The notes beneath the pieces were generated by a model that ran no database searches, had not been told where the DNA came from, and worked only from the letters and a program-made list of their open reading frames with translations. A program made the translations under genes and the position numbers. 29,001 bases of DNA, taken from JAHJFW01 sp038065635 (lineage in GTDB: Bacteria; Patescibacteriota; Patescibacteriia; 2-12-FULL-60-25). Positions 14,266 to 21,734 of this stretch are shown one piece after another (position 1 is the stretch's first letter; every line of letters starts with the position of its first letter). The stretch is from positions 1-29,001 of the forward strand of contig JBBTQP010000060.1 in assembly GCA_038065635.1 (NCBI GenBank), written 5' to 3'.

Positions 14266-14640
14266 ATGCCTGACGCAGTAAAAAAAGCAGCCGCGACCGC
14301 GAAAAGCGGAACCGCAGCAGACGTGAATGAAGTGGCGTCTTCCAGGGTTCGGATCAAGATCCGAGCATACGATCACAAGATCATAGATCAATCGACTCGT
14401 ACGATAATCGACACGGCTGAACGTACGGGAGCGAAAGTGGTCGGACCGGTTCCTTTGCCGACAGAAAAGAAAAAGTGGACGGTGAACCGCTCAACATTCG
14501 TCCATAAAAATGCCAGAGAGCAGTTTGAAATGCGGATCCACAAACGAATAGTAGACATCATGGATCCGAACGCAAAAACCATTGACGCGCTGACCAGTTT
14601 GAATCTTCCGGCAGGCGTGGATGTGGAGATAAAGATGTGA
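14266..14640 (+). CDS. rpsJ: 30S ribosomal protein S10
   Basis: 124 aa. The core from about residue 26 (RVRIKIRAYDHKIIDQST) through GPVPLPTEKKKWTVNRSTFVHK and REQFEMRIHKRIVDI to LPAGVDVEIKM is canonical S10 (NusE). An N-terminal extension of about 25 Ala/Lys/Thr-rich residues is added. S10 is in the 30S head and also joins antitermination complexes with NusB. The stop is TGA; beyond it the same frame continues GSRKSIKSVKSIKSES before TAG, the module that forms a tail in L22. Confidence 0.96.
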   Translation: MPDAVKKAAATAKSGTAADVNEVASSRVRIKIRAYDHKIIDQSTRTIIDTAERTGAKVVGPVPLPTEKKKWTVNRSTFVHKNAREQFEMRIHKRIVDIMDPNAKTIDALTSLNLPAGVDVEIKM

Positions 14641-14641
14641 G

Positions 14642-14690
14642 GAAGTCGAAAGTCTATAAAGTCCGTAAAGTCTATAAAGTCAGAAAGTTA
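14642..14690. repeat. 9-nt-module array after rpsJ
   Basis: AAGTCTATA, AAGTCCGTA, AAGTCTATA and partial AAGTCAGAA units, without the right-hand hairpin arm or central TTGGATGAC of the intact copies. It starts immediately after the rpsJ stop and is in the rpsJ frame, ending in TAG. Confidence 0.8.
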
Positions 14691-14933
14691 GAAGGAAGCA
14701 AATCGTTCCCTGCAAATCTGTTTCACAAGGAGTAAGTTGTCGGTCGGGGCAAGTTCCGGCCAAACGTCGCCAGCGAATGCGAACGTCATGACATAACCTC
14801 CCTGCTTATAGAAATGGATTTGTTGCTGATCAGACAATTTATACGCCTTTGTTCGCTGCAGAGGCCAGAAGCTAGACCGTATCTTTACGATATATTCCTG
14901 CTTCTGGCCTCTCTGCGTAGATCGGCCGGATGT
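14691..14933 (+). promoter_or_regulatory. long leader between rpsJ and rplC with strong hairpins
   Basis: This is the largest gap in the cluster. It holds an 8-bp hairpin (14742-14749 with 14754-14761, loop CAAG) and a long stem: GCAGAGGCCAGAAGC (14858-14872) pairing with GCTTCTGGCCTCTCTGC (14900-14916), a 2-nt bulge, 27-nt loop, ending 17 nt before the rplC ATG. No protein frame or clear promoter is seen. It could be an autoregulatory leader for a ribosomal protein, an RNase processing site, or an attenuator; the 3' side has no T-tract. Confidence 0.55.
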
Positions 14934-15536
14934 ATGAAATTCATTCTTGCAAAAAAACTTGAAATGTCACAGGTATTCCGTCCCGATGGGACGGTTGTTC
15001 CCGTGACTTTGCTACAAGCCGGACCCTGCATGGTTACGCAGGTAAAAAAGTCTGAATCCGACGGATATCAAGCGGTTCAGGTCGGATTTCTTCCGGCTAG
15101 AAAGCTTACGAAACCGCAGGAAGCGCATCTTAAGGATTTGCCGAAGTTTCAGGTTTTACGAGAATTCCGAACGGATGAAACCGATGCTTACAAACGCGGA
15201 GACAATATCGAAGCAACCAAATTTTCCCCTGGAGACGTAATTGAAGTTACGGGAACATCAAAGGGAAAAGGATTTCAAGGCGTAGTTAAGCGTCATGGTT
15301 TTCACGGATCGCCAGCGACACACGGCCATGAAGACCAGGAGCGCATGCCGGGTTCTTCCGGAGCAGGCGGTCTTCAGCACGTATTGAAAGGAACGAGAAA
15401 ACCGGGACGAATGGGCGGTGACATCGTAACCGTCAAGAATTTGGAGGTCATGGAGATTCGCGATAATGGAATTCTCGCCGTGAAAGGCGCTGTTCCGGGC
15501 GCGCGAAACGCCGTTATTGAACTTCGAAGCGCCTAA
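14934..15536 (+). CDS. rplC: 50S ribosomal protein L3
   Basis: 200 aa. MKFILAKKLEMSQVFRPDG at the start, then GKGFQGVVKRHGFHGSPATHGHE (about residues 110-132) with the Gly/His-rich loop reaching the peptidyl-transferase centre, and GRMGGDIVTVKNLEV near the end. A Gln methylated in other bacteria lies in or near this loop; not assessed here. The longer frame from 14814 crosses a hairpin and is rejected. The stop overlaps the rplD start (TAATG). Confidence 0.97.
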   Translation: MKFILAKKLEMSQVFRPDGTVVPVTLLQAGPCMVTQVKKSESDGYQAVQVGFLPARKLTKPQEAHLKDLPKFQVLREFRTDETDAYKRGDNIEATKFSPGDVIEVTGTSKGKGFQGVVKRHGFHGSPATHGHEDQERMPGSSGAGGLQHVLKGTRKPGRMGGDIVTVKNLEVMEIRDNGILAVKGAVPGARNAVIELRSA

Positions 15537-16174
15537 TGAATATGCCATCAGTCAAAATATACAATCAGGAAGGACAAGAAACCGGAAAAATGGATTTGAA
15601 TCCGAAGTTTTTCGGCGTGAAAGTCAAACCGGCACTGGTTCACGAAGTCGTCATCGCGCAACAGACCAATGCCCGTAAGAACACGGGACACACCAAAACT
15701 AAGGGCGAAGTAAAAGGGGGCGGAAAAAAGCCATGGAAACAAAAAGGAACCGGTCGCGCGCGCCAAGGATCCATCCGTTCGCCGCAATGGGTCGGCGGAG
15801 GAATTACGCACGGTCCGCGCAAAGAGCGCAATTTTAGCGTAAAAGTCAACAAGAAATTGAAGCGAGCCGCTTTGTACATGGCGCTATCGGATAAAGTCGC
15901 AGATGAAAAATTGTTAGTGCTGGAACCGCCGACTTTCTTAGAACCGAAAACGAAATTTGCCGCTGCCATGATTAAGAAGTTGCCTCTGGGAAAGAGAACG
16001 CTGTTCGTAATTCCGTCGTCAAATCCGTCCTTGCTTCGCATGGTTCGCAATCTTTCTTCGATAAAGATGGTAACTGCGAATACTCTTAATCTTGTCGATG
16101 TAGTGAACGCGCCGACCATTATGTTCCAGCGCGACGCAATCGGAGCATTTGAAAAAATATATGGGGTTGTTTAA
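15536..16174 (+). CDS. rplD: 50S ribosomal protein L4
   Basis: 212 aa from ATG 15536, which overlaps the rplC stop; ATG 15542 (MPSVKIYN) is the alternative. The extended loop segment NTGHTKTKGEVKGGGKKPWKQKGTGRARQGSIRSPQW (about 42-78), which reaches into the exit tunnel, is intact. In E. coli L4 represses its own operon; whether a site exists here is unknown, though the structured rpsJ-rplC leader is a candidate. The end overlaps rplW by 14 nt. Confidence 0.96.
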   Translation: MNMPSVKIYNQEGQETGKMDLNPKFFGVKVKPALVHEVVIAQQTNARKNTGHTKTKGEVKGGGKKPWKQKGTGRARQGSIRSPQWVGGGITHGPRKERNFSVKVNKKLKRAALYMALSDKVADEKLLVLEPPTFLEPKTKFAAAMIKKLPLGKRTLFVIPSSNPSLLRMVRNLSSIKMVTANTLNLVDVVNAPTIMFQRDAIGAFEKIYGVV

Positions 16175-16568
16175 TCGCTTAAAGAAAAAGGCGGACAAGG
16201 CGGTAGCGCCTGCGCCAAAACCGGAAGTTGCTTCAAAAGAAGCGGCGAAGATTACGTCTGCGTCTTCACAACCGCGTACAGGCGGTATGAGAGCTGAACT
16301 TTTGCTTATGCCGCATGTGAGCGAGAAGGCCGCAAAGCACGCATCGAGCGGCACGTATGTATTTAACGTTCCGATTTCCGCAAACAAGATAGAGATTCGC
16401 AAAGCGGTCGAGGGAATGTACGGCGTGAACGTTGAAGCGGTTCGCATGATTCGCGGTATTGGAAAACCGGTCAGCCGCGGAAAAATTATCGGTCGTCGAA
16501 ATCGATGGAAGAAAGCGCTGGTTACCGTAAAGAGCGGTCAGAAGATCGATCTGCACGAAGGAGTTTAA
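16161..16568 (+). CDS. rplW: 50S ribosomal protein L23
   Basis: 135 aa. L23 homology runs from LLMPHVSEKAAK (about residue 50) through YVFNVPISANKIEIRKAVEGMYGVNVEAVR and the RGKIIGRRNRWKKALVTVKSG end. About 48 extra residues precede it (Ala/Lys/Pro-rich linker after MGLFNRLKKKADK). L23 lines the exit tunnel and binds trigger factor and SRP, so this extension would lie at the tunnel mouth. ATG 16161 preferred over 16149 for the AAAAAATATG context. Confidence 0.94.
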   Translation: MGLFNRLKKKADKAVAPAPKPEVASKEAAKITSASSQPRTGGMRAELLLMPHVSEKAAKHASSGTYVFNVPISANKIEIRKAVEGMYGVNVEAVRMIRGIGKPVSRGKIIGRRNRWKKALVTVKSGQKIDLHEGV

Positions 16569-16577
16569 TATCCACTT

Positions 16578-17414
16578 ATGCCGATTAAGATATACAAGCC
16601 GTTGCAAAAGAACGTCCGAAGAAACTCCTCGGTTCAGGATTTTTCTGATATCACGAAATCAAAGCCAGAAAAGAGTTTGATTTTGCCGCGAAAGAAATTT
16701 TCCGGCCGCACCAACGGGAAGATTACCGTTCGCCACCAAGGCGGAGGCGAGAAGCAACACGTTCGCGTGATCGATTATCGCCGCGACAAATTTGATATTC
16801 CCGCAAAAGTAGTGTCCATCGAATACGATCCATCTCGCGGTGCGCGTATCTCGCTTCTTTTCTACAAAGACGGAGAAAAGCGCTATATTATCGCTCCAGA
16901 TCATATCAAAGTTGGCGATACCGTAATATCTTCCAAGACTTCCGCGGAAATCAATCCTGGAAACGCGCTTCCGTTGGAAAAACTTCCTATCGGCGTCATG
17001 GTGCACAATGTTGAGTTGCAGCCGGGTAAAGGCGCACAGCTTGGACGTGGCGCCGGAACAGTAATTCAGTTGATGGCTTTGGAGGGCGACTATGCCGCGT
17101 TGAAGTTGCCGTCAGGAGAAACTCGCAAGGTTCCAAAAACCTGTATTGCTACGATCGGAACAGTATCAAATCCTGATTGGCGCCTTGTTCGATGGGGGAA
17201 GGCCGGACGCATGCGTCGTCGTGGGATCAAGCCGACGGTTCGAGGAAAGGCCATGAACCCGGTCGATCACCCTCACGGCGGAGGAGAAGGAAAGCATCCG
17301 ATCGGTATGAAGTACGCGAAAACCAAGTGGGGCAAGCACGCGCTTGGCGTAAAGACGCGAAAGAAAAAGCTGGTTTCAGACGCCCTTATCATTCAACGCC
17401 GACGCAAAAAATAA
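16578..17414 (+). CDS. rplB: 50S ribosomal protein L2
   Basis: 278 aa, standard length. Includes SGRTNGKITVRHQGGGEKQH, the RNA-binding KVPKTCIATIGTVSNPDW region and the highly conserved MNPVDHPHGGGEG loop (about residues 226-238) with the histidine implicated in peptidyl-transfer and subunit association. Ends in a basic tail IQRRRKK. rpsS starts 1 nt after the stop. Confidence 0.98.
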   Translation: MPIKIYKPLQKNVRRNSSVQDFSDITKSKPEKSLILPRKKFSGRTNGKITVRHQGGGEKQHVRVIDYRRDKFDIPAKVVSIEYDPSRGARISLLFYKDGEKRYIIAPDHIKVGDTVISSKTSAEINPGNALPLEKLPIGVMVHNVELQPGKGAQLGRGAGTVIQLMALEGDYAALKLPSGETRKVPKTCIATIGTVSNPDWRLVRWGKAGRMRRRGIKPTVRGKAMNPVDHPHGGGEGKHPIGMKYAKTKWGKHALGVKTRKKKLVSDALIIQRRRKK

Positions 17415-17415
17415 T

Positions 17416-17742
17416 ATGTCACGAAGTCTCAAAAAAGGGCCATTCATCGATCCAAGATTGCTCGTAAAAGTTGCGAAGCTTAAGCCTGGAGAAAAAACAG
17501 TGATCAAGACGTGGTCGCGTTCGTGCACCATCACGCCTGAAATGGTTGGAGTTACGTTCGGCGTGCACAACGGAAAAGTTCATATCCCGGTATTGGTTGT
17601 AGAAAACATGGTCGGGCATAAACTCGGAGAATTCTCGCCGACGCGCAAATTTGTGCGTCACGGTGGAAAGATGCAGAAAGATCTCGAGTCGTCCAAGGAA
17701 TCCACGGTAGCAGCACCAGCCGCGGCTCCGGCGAAAAAATAA
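17416..17742 (+). CDS. rpsS: 30S ribosomal protein S19
   Basis: 108 aa; the usual S19 is about 90. Core: MSRSLKKGPFID, TWSRSCTITPEMVGVTFGVHNGK, VGHKLGEFSPTRKFVRHGG. An added C-terminal tail of about 25 residues ends in an Ala/Pro run (VAAPAAAPAKK). It lies in the 30S head next to S13. Followed by rplV after 6 nt. Confidence 0.97.
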   Translation: MSRSLKKGPFIDPRLLVKVAKLKPGEKTVIKTWSRSCTITPEMVGVTFGVHNGKVHIPVLVVENMVGHKLGEFSPTRKFVRHGGKMQKDLESSKESTVAAPAAAPAKK

Positions 17743-17748
17743 AATTAT

Positions 17749-18165
17749 ATGGAAGTACGCGCAATTCTCCGACATCTGCACATGGCCCCGCGAAAGGTCC
17801 GGCTTGTTGTTGACCTCATAAGAGGACTTCCAGTTACCGAAGCGGAAACCCGTCTTACTTTTTTGAAGCGCGATGCGGCTTTGCCAGTATTAAAACTTCT
17901 CCGTTCTGCAATCGCGAACGCAGAACATAATTTCAAACTGAATCGCGAAGCGTTGTCAGTAAAAACCATTTTCGCCGACGGTGGCGCAACGATCAAACGA
18001 TCCCGCGCCAGGGCCATGGGAAGTTCCGCGCCGATCAGGAAGCGCACGACGCACGTAAGTATCGTTTTGTCGGATGAGAAGAAAAAGTCCGTAAAGTCCG
18101 TAAAGTCTGTAAAGTCCGTAAAGTCGGTGAAGTCGGAGGTCGAGGGAGAAAAAGCCAACATCTAA
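17749..18165 (+). CDS. rplV: 50S ribosomal protein L22 with repeat-encoded tail
   Basis: 138 aa. The L22 core (LHMAPRKVRLVVDLIRG, ...LLRSAIANAEHN, SRARAMGSSAPIRKRTTHVSIVL) ends near residue 108. The C-terminal tail consists of five KSV repeats followed by KSEVEGEKANI, encoded by tandem 9-nt AAGTCCGTA units, the same module that forms hairpins between other ribosomal genes. L22's long beta-hairpin lines the exit tunnel; the tail would lie on the ribosome surface. The fact that the module is read as KS[VI] here shows that frame can be translated. Confidence 0.96.
   Translation: MEVRAILRHLHMAPRKVRLVVDLIRGLPVTEAETRLTFLKRDAALPVLKLLRSAIANAEHNFKLNREALSVKTIFADGGATIKRSRARAMGSSAPIRKRTTHVSIVLSDEKKKSVKSVKSVKSVKSVKSEVEGEKANI
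18085..18138 (+). repeat. 9-nt-module array inside rplV
   Basis: Six in-frame units (AAGTCCGTA x2, AAGTCTGTA, AAGTCCGTA, AAGTCGGTG, AAGTCGGAG) from codon 113 on. Only the left-arm type is present; no right arm follows before rpsC. Confidence 0.88.
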
Positions 18166-18169
18166 TATT

Positions 18170-18889
18170 ATGGGTCACAAAGTTCATCCGAAAGTTTTCC
18201 GTCTTGGAACGACCGCAACCTGGCCGTCGCGTTGGTTTGCCCGTAACGAAGCATACCGAACGATGTTGAAGGAGGATATCGAGCTACGATCCTTCCTTCA
18301 AACGGAGTTGCGTGACGCGCAGGTCAGTCAGGTTCAGATTGAACGGTCGCGCGGATCCATCACGGTGACCATCGCGACAGGAAAACCAGGATTGCTCATC
18401 GGACGTTCCGGCGTGGGCATAGAGGAGTTGAAGAAAAAAATTCGAACAAAGTTTTATCGAGGGAAAAAAGTTCAATTGCAAGTAAATATCGTTGAGGCAC
18501 CGAAGGCCTCGCTTGAAGCGCCTATCATCGCAAGACAGGTAGCTATGGATCTCGAACGCCGCATGCCGTTTAGGCGCGTATTGAAGTTCGCCATTGAGCG
18601 CGTGAAAAAAGCGGGAGCGCTCGGAGTGAAAATCGCGGTTTCCGGACGTTTGAACGGAGCCGAGATCGCGCGCCGCGAATGGCTTGGATGGGGAAAGATT
18701 CCGCTTACGAATCTTCGCGCGGACATCGATTATTTTCAGGAAACCGCCAGAACAATGGCAGGAGCGATTGGGGTAAAGGTTTGGATTTATCGCGGCGATA
18801 TTTTTGAACAGGATAGAATGGCGCAATATCAGCCAACCACTCCGACGCGCGCTCGCGGCGGTGTCGGCGGTCGTCCGCAAAGAACATAA
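18170..18889 (+). CDS. rpsC: 30S ribosomal protein S3
   Basis: 239 aa. MGHKVHPKVFRLG start, KH domain with the GxxG-type loop in GKPGLLIGRSGVGIEELK (about residues 70-87), and C-terminal domain with VAMDLERRMPFRRVLKFAIE and GVKIAVSGRLNGAEIAR. Located at the mRNA entry site, where its basic residues contribute to helicase activity. A short Arg/Gly tail closes the protein. Start 4 nt after rplV. Confidence 0.98.
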   Translation: MGHKVHPKVFRLGTTATWPSRWFARNEAYRTMLKEDIELRSFLQTELRDAQVSQVQIERSRGSITVTIATGKPGLLIGRSGVGIEELKKKIRTKFYRGKKVQLQVNIVEAPKASLEAPIIARQVAMDLERRMPFRRVLKFAIERVKKAGALGVKIAVSGRLNGAEIARREWLGWGKIPLTNLRADIDYFQETARTMAGAIGVKVWIYRGDIFEQDRMAQYQPTTPTRARGGVGGRPQRT

Positions 18890-18901
18890 TAACCACGAGA
18901 T

Positions 18902-19315
18902 ATGTTGATTCCACGAAAGGTTAAGCACCGAAAATGCCACAAAGGCCGCCGTCGAAACACCGGCGTCGCTACTGATAAGATCGAGCTCGCGTTCGGCCAA
19001 TTCGGTTTGAAAGCAATGACTTTTGCGTGGATCTCCGCAAGGCAAATCGAAGCCGCGAGACGCGTACTGACTCGTTTTACACGGCGCGGCGGAAAGATTT
19101 GGATCCGTATTTTCGCGGATCGTCCGGTAACGAAAAAAGGAAATGAAGTTCCGATGGGAGCCGGAAAAGGTTCGGTGGATCACTACATCGCCATAGTCAA
19201 ACCCGGAACGATTATGTTTGAAATGGACGGCATTACGCCGGCATCGGCAAAAGAAGCGCTCGAACTATCGGGTTATAAGCTTTCATGCAAAACGCGTTAC
19301 GTATCGAAAGAATAA
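18902..19315 (+). CDS. rplP: 50S ribosomal protein L16
   Basis: 137 aa, standard. MLIPRKVKHRKCHKGRR, FGQFGLKAM, ARQIEAARRVLTRFTRRGGKIWIRIFADRPVTKK, and the MGAGKGSVDHYIAIVKPG loop (about residues 82-99) near the A-site tRNA. It is the uL16 of the central protuberance region. The next gene starts 1 nt after its stop. Confidence 0.98.
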   Translation: MLIPRKVKHRKCHKGRRRNTGVATDKIELAFGQFGLKAMTFAWISARQIEAARRVLTRFTRRGGKIWIRIFADRPVTKKGNEVPMGAGKGSVDHYIAIVKPGTIMFEMDGITPASAKEALELSGYKLSCKTRYVSKE

Positions 19316-19316
19316 T

Positions 19317-19523
19317 ATGTTGAATCCAAACGAACTTACGCAAAAAACACGCGAAGAGCTCCAGAAGATGGCGTCCGATCTTCGTGGTGAAATTAGAGAT
19401 TTTCGATTTAAGATAGCGACTCGCCAGCACGCGCACGTCCGAAATCTTAGGCATGCAAAACGCGACTTGGCGCGACTTCTCACATCCATTCGTCAGAAAA
19501 TGACGACAACGCCAAAAGTATGA
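19317..19523 (+). CDS. rpmC: 50S ribosomal protein L29
   Basis: 68 aa, standard length. Two-helix hairpin protein: LTQKTREELQKMASDLRGEIRDFRFKIATRQ then RNLRHAKRDLARLLTSIRQK. It sits at the exit tunnel beside L23. ATG 19317 is chosen; a longer frame overlapping rplP is rejected because it would add 33 unrelated residues. The stop overlaps the rpsQ start by ATGA. Confidence 0.95.
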   Translation: MLNPNELTQKTREELQKMASDLRGEIRDFRFKIATRQHAHVRNLRHAKRDLARLLTSIRQKMTTTPKV

Positions 19524-19852
19524 ACACATCACTCGATCAAGTAAAAACCGTAAGCGTGCCGAAGAAACGACGTACTCTTCAAGGAACCGTAGTTTCGACA
19601 AAAATGGCGAAAACGATTGTCGTGAAAGTGGACAGGCATCTTCCACATCCGATTTATGGAAAGTTTTACACGAAATCGGAAAAGTTCAAGGTACATGATG
19701 AAAATGCAAAAGCGAAAGTTGGAGACGTGGTTGAATTCGAAGAAACAAGGCCAATATCAAAGCAAAAGTGCTGGCGCTATATTCGGACAGTTAAGCGCGC
19801 GGAAGTCTCCGAACAGGATGTAATAACCCAGTCATTGCAACCAATCATCTAA
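19520..19852 (+). CDS. rpsQ: 30S ribosomal protein S17
   Basis: 110 aa, longer than the usual 80-90. OB-fold core: RRTLQGTVVSTKMAKTIVVKVDRHLPHPIYGKFYTKSEKF, HDENAKAKVGDVVEFEETRPISKQKCWRYIRTV. N-terminal addition of about 16 residues and a C-terminal tail of about 15 (SEQDVITQSLQPII). It binds 16S helix 11 and is a primary assembly protein. Coupled to rpmC by the 4-nt ATGA overlap. Confidence 0.96.
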   Translation: MNTSLDQVKTVSVPKKRRTLQGTVVSTKMAKTIVVKVDRHLPHPIYGKFYTKSEKFKVHDENAKAKVGDVVEFEETRPISKQKCWRYIRTVKRAEVSEQDVITQSLQPII

Positions 19853-19855
19853 TTT

Positions 19856-20227
19856 ATGGTTCAACATCGAACAATGCTCTCTGTCGCGGATAATACCGGA
19901 GCCAAAAAACTCCAGTGCATTCGCGTACTCGGAGGGTATCAAAAACGATACGCGGGGATTGCGGATATCGTGACGTGCGTCGTAAAGGAAGCTGCGCCGA
20001 ACGGAACCGTAAAGAAATCTGACGTTGTACATGCCGTAGTAGTACGAACACGAAAAGAAAAGCGACGCACTGACGGAACATATATTCGCTTTGACGATAA
20101 TGCGGTCGTAATTATCGATAGAAAGACAAAAGAGCCGAAAGGTACGCGTATTTTCGGACCTGTGGCACGTGAATTGCGTGCGAGCGGTTTTACTAAAATA
20201 GTCTCATTGGCGCCGGAAGTGCTGTAA
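19856..20227 (+). CDS. rplN: 50S ribosomal protein L14
   Basis: 123 aa, standard. MVQHRTMLSVADNTGAKKLQCIRVLGG, VVKEAAPNG, VVRTRKEKRRTDGTYIRFDDNAVVII, GTRIFGPVARELR. It forms part of the 30S-50S interface and contacts 16S helix 14. It is followed after 5 nt by the candidate small ORF and then rplX. Confidence 0.98.
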   Translation: MVQHRTMLSVADNTGAKKLQCIRVLGGYQKRYAGIADIVTCVVKEAAPNGTVKKSDVVHAVVVRTRKEKRRTDGTYIRFDDNAVVIIDRKTKEPKGTRIFGPVARELRASGFTKIVSLAPEVL

Positions 20228-20232
20228 ATAAT

Positions 20233-20325
20233 ATGAAGTCCATAAAGTCCATAAAGTCCATAAAGTCCATAAAGTTTTGGATGACTTTTGACTTTACAGA
20301 CTTTATAGACTTTCGACTTTTCTAA
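20233..20325 (+). CDS. candidate small ORF in the L14-L24 junction (30 aa)
   Basis: ATG 20233 to TAA 20323-20325: M, four KSI repeats, KFWMTFDFTDFIDFRLF. It has exactly the length of the S12-S7 copy and shares 26 of 30 residues with it; differences include synonymous TTC/TTT. It starts 5 nt after the rplN stop and ends 2 nt before the rplX ATG, leaving no other untranslated space. The start context AATAATATG is that of the neighbouring ribosomal genes. Translation is not proven and the DNA is also a hairpin. Confidence 0.35.
   Translation: MKSIKSIKSIKSIKFWMTFDFTDFIDFRLF
20235..20320. repeat. 9-nt-module hairpin, copy 2 (rplN-rplX)
   Basis: Four AAGTCCATA units plus AAAGT, centre TTTTGGATGACTTTTGAC, right arm GACTTTACA, GACTTTATA, GACTTTCGACTTTT. 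Nearly identical to the copy at 6751 in left arm and centre. Confidence 0.9.
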
Positions 20326-20327
20326 AT

Positions 20328-20600
20328 ATGACTAAACTACTTATAAAAACCGGCGACATAGTGAAAGTGCTCGCGGGCAAAGACAAGGGAAAGACGGCGA
20401 AGGTTATACAGACTTTCCCGAAGCTTAATCGTGTCGTTGTCGAGGGCGTCAATGTGGCGAAACGCCATTTGAAGACGCGACGTAAAGGAGAAAAAGGGCA
20501 AGTCGTGGAATTTTCAATGCCTATCCATGCGTCGAACGTGCTTCCTGTAGCGGACACTGGTAAAACGGTACGGCACGTAAAAAAGAATAGAAAAATATGA
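20328..20600 (+). CDS. rplX: 50S ribosomal protein L24
   Basis: 90 aa. KOW motif near the start (TGDIVKVLAGKDKGKTAKVIQTFPKLNRVVVEGVNVAKRHLK), followed by the short C-terminal part with MPIHASNVLPVAD. Somewhat shorter than the 100-105 of many bacteria. It is an early 50S assembly protein at the tunnel exit. Stop overlaps rplE start (ATGA). Confidence 0.96.
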   Translation: MTKLLIKTGDIVKVLAGKDKGKTAKVIQTFPKLNRVVVEGVNVAKRHLKTRRKGEKGQVVEFSMPIHASNVLPVADTGKTVRHVKKNRKI

Positions 20601-21145
20601 CGCTGAAAGAATTATACAAAACCAAGATCGTTCCTGATCTGGCGAAAGAGTTCGGCATAAAGAACAGCTCGGCAGCGCCGAAGATTTCATCGGTAACGCT
20701 ATCCGTTGGCTTATCACACGGCTTGAAAGATCCTAAATTTATCGAAGTCGCCGAAAGCGTCTTGAGCCGTATTTCCGGACAGCGCCCAGTAAAGACAAAA
20801 TCCAAGCAGTCGATCTCCAACTTCAAAATCAGGAAAGGTATGGTAGTGGGTATGCGCGTTACGTTGCGAGGAAAACGAATGTGGGATTTTTTGGAAAAAT
20901 TCCTTCATGTCACTTTTGCTCGCGTACGCGACTTCCGAGGAATTTCCACAAAACATGTCGATGCCCGTGGAAACGTCTCAATCGGTTTTCGTGAATTCCT
21001 ACCGTTTCCGGAAATTCGCCCTGATGAAGTTGAGCGAGTTCACGGTCTTGAAGTAACGGTAGCAACGACCGCCGGAGACACTGCGAAGGGGATAGCGCTG
21101 CTTAAGGCGCTTGGTTTTCCTTTCGCTAAGAGTAATTCCAAATAG
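20597..21145 (+). CDS. rplE: 50S ribosomal protein L5
   Basis: 182 aa, standard. LKELYKTKIVPDLAKEFG, SRISGQRPVKTKSKQSISNFKIRKGMVVGMRVTLRG, DFRGISTKHVDARGNVSIGFREFLPFPEI, and a C-terminal VATTAGDTAKGIALLKALGFPF. It binds 5S rRNA in the central protuberance. Coupled to rplX by a 4-nt overlap. Confidence 0.97.
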   Translation: MTLKELYKTKIVPDLAKEFGIKNSSAAPKISSVTLSVGLSHGLKDPKFIEVAESVLSRISGQRPVKTKSKQSISNFKIRKGMVVGMRVTLRGKRMWDFLEKFLHVTFARVRDFRGISTKHVDARGNVSIGFREFLPFPEIRPDEVERVHGLEVTVATTAGDTAKGIALLKALGFPFAKSNSK

Positions 21146-21147
21146 AT

Positions 21148-21333
21148 ATGGCAACAGCATCACAAATGGCAAAAGCAAACAAGAAGCCGAAATTTTCCTC
21201 AAGGAAGATGCGGCGCTGCTGGCGTTGCGGTCGTCGACACGGATTTATCCGCGACTTCAATCTATGCCGTATTTGTTTCCGCGAATTAGCTAACAAAGGA
21301 GAGCTGCCAGGAGTTAAAAAATCCAGTTGGTAA
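21148..21333 (+). CDS. rpsZ: 30S ribosomal protein S14, zinc-binding (type Z)
   Basis: 61 aa, the short S14 form. Four cysteines in CWRC (about residues 29-32) and CRIC (about 45-48) make the zinc ribbon; the intervening GRRHGFIRDFNL and C-terminal RELANKGELPGVKKSSW match the family. Present between L5 and S8 as in most bacteria. Also written rpsN. Confidence 0.97.
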   Translation: MATASQMAKANKKPKFSSRKMRRCWRCGRRHGFIRDFNLCRICFRELANKGELPGVKKSSW

Positions 21334-21340
21334 TAAAAGT

Positions 21341-21733
21341 ATGCATACAGATCCTATCAGTGATTTTCTGACGCGCATCCGAAATGCGCAACGGTCCCAT
21401 CTGGACACCGTAGTTTCACCTTCTTCGCGTTTGAAATACGCGATCGCAAAAATTCTCGAAAAAGAAGGTTTCGTAGGTCCTGTCGCCGAAACAACGGAGG
21501 GCGTGCGAAAAACCATTACGGTGCTGTTGAAATACAGCGGCCAGGATCCGGCCATCCGCTTCATTAAGCGCATCTCCACTCCGGGCCGCAGATTGTATCG
21601 AAAATCGGACGAACTTCCGCGCGTACTTTCAGACTACGGTATAGCCATCGTTTCAACTTCCGCCGGAATGATGACCAACAAGGAAGCGCGTCGCCGAAAA
21701 CTTGGCGGAGAGGTAATTTGCGAAGTCTATTAA
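21341..21733 (+). CDS. rpsH: 30S ribosomal protein S8
   Basis: 130 aa, standard. DPISDFLTRIRNAQ start, SRLKYAIAKILEKEGFV, GRRLYRKSDELPRVLSDYGIAIVSTSAGMMTNKEARRRKLGGEVICEVY. The C-terminal S-T-S-x-G-x-M-T motif binds 16S helix 21. In E. coli S8 represses the spc operon near rplE. Here a hairpin element starts 1-3 nt after its stop. Confidence 0.98.
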   Translation: MHTDPISDFLTRIRNAQRSHLDTVVSPSSRLKYAIAKILEKEGFVGPVAETTEGVRKTITVLLKYSGQDPAIRFIKRISTPGRRLYRKSDELPRVLSDYGIAIVSTSAGMMTNKEARRRKLGGEVICEVY

Positions 21734-21734
21734 T

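Noticed and set aside
14638..14693. UGA read as an amino acid so that S10 would carry the KSI tail
   Set aside because: UGA ends other genes at family-typical lengths (L29, L24, RuvX, the four-helix-bundle gene) and takes part in ATGA overlaps, so it is a stop; only local readthrough stays possible.
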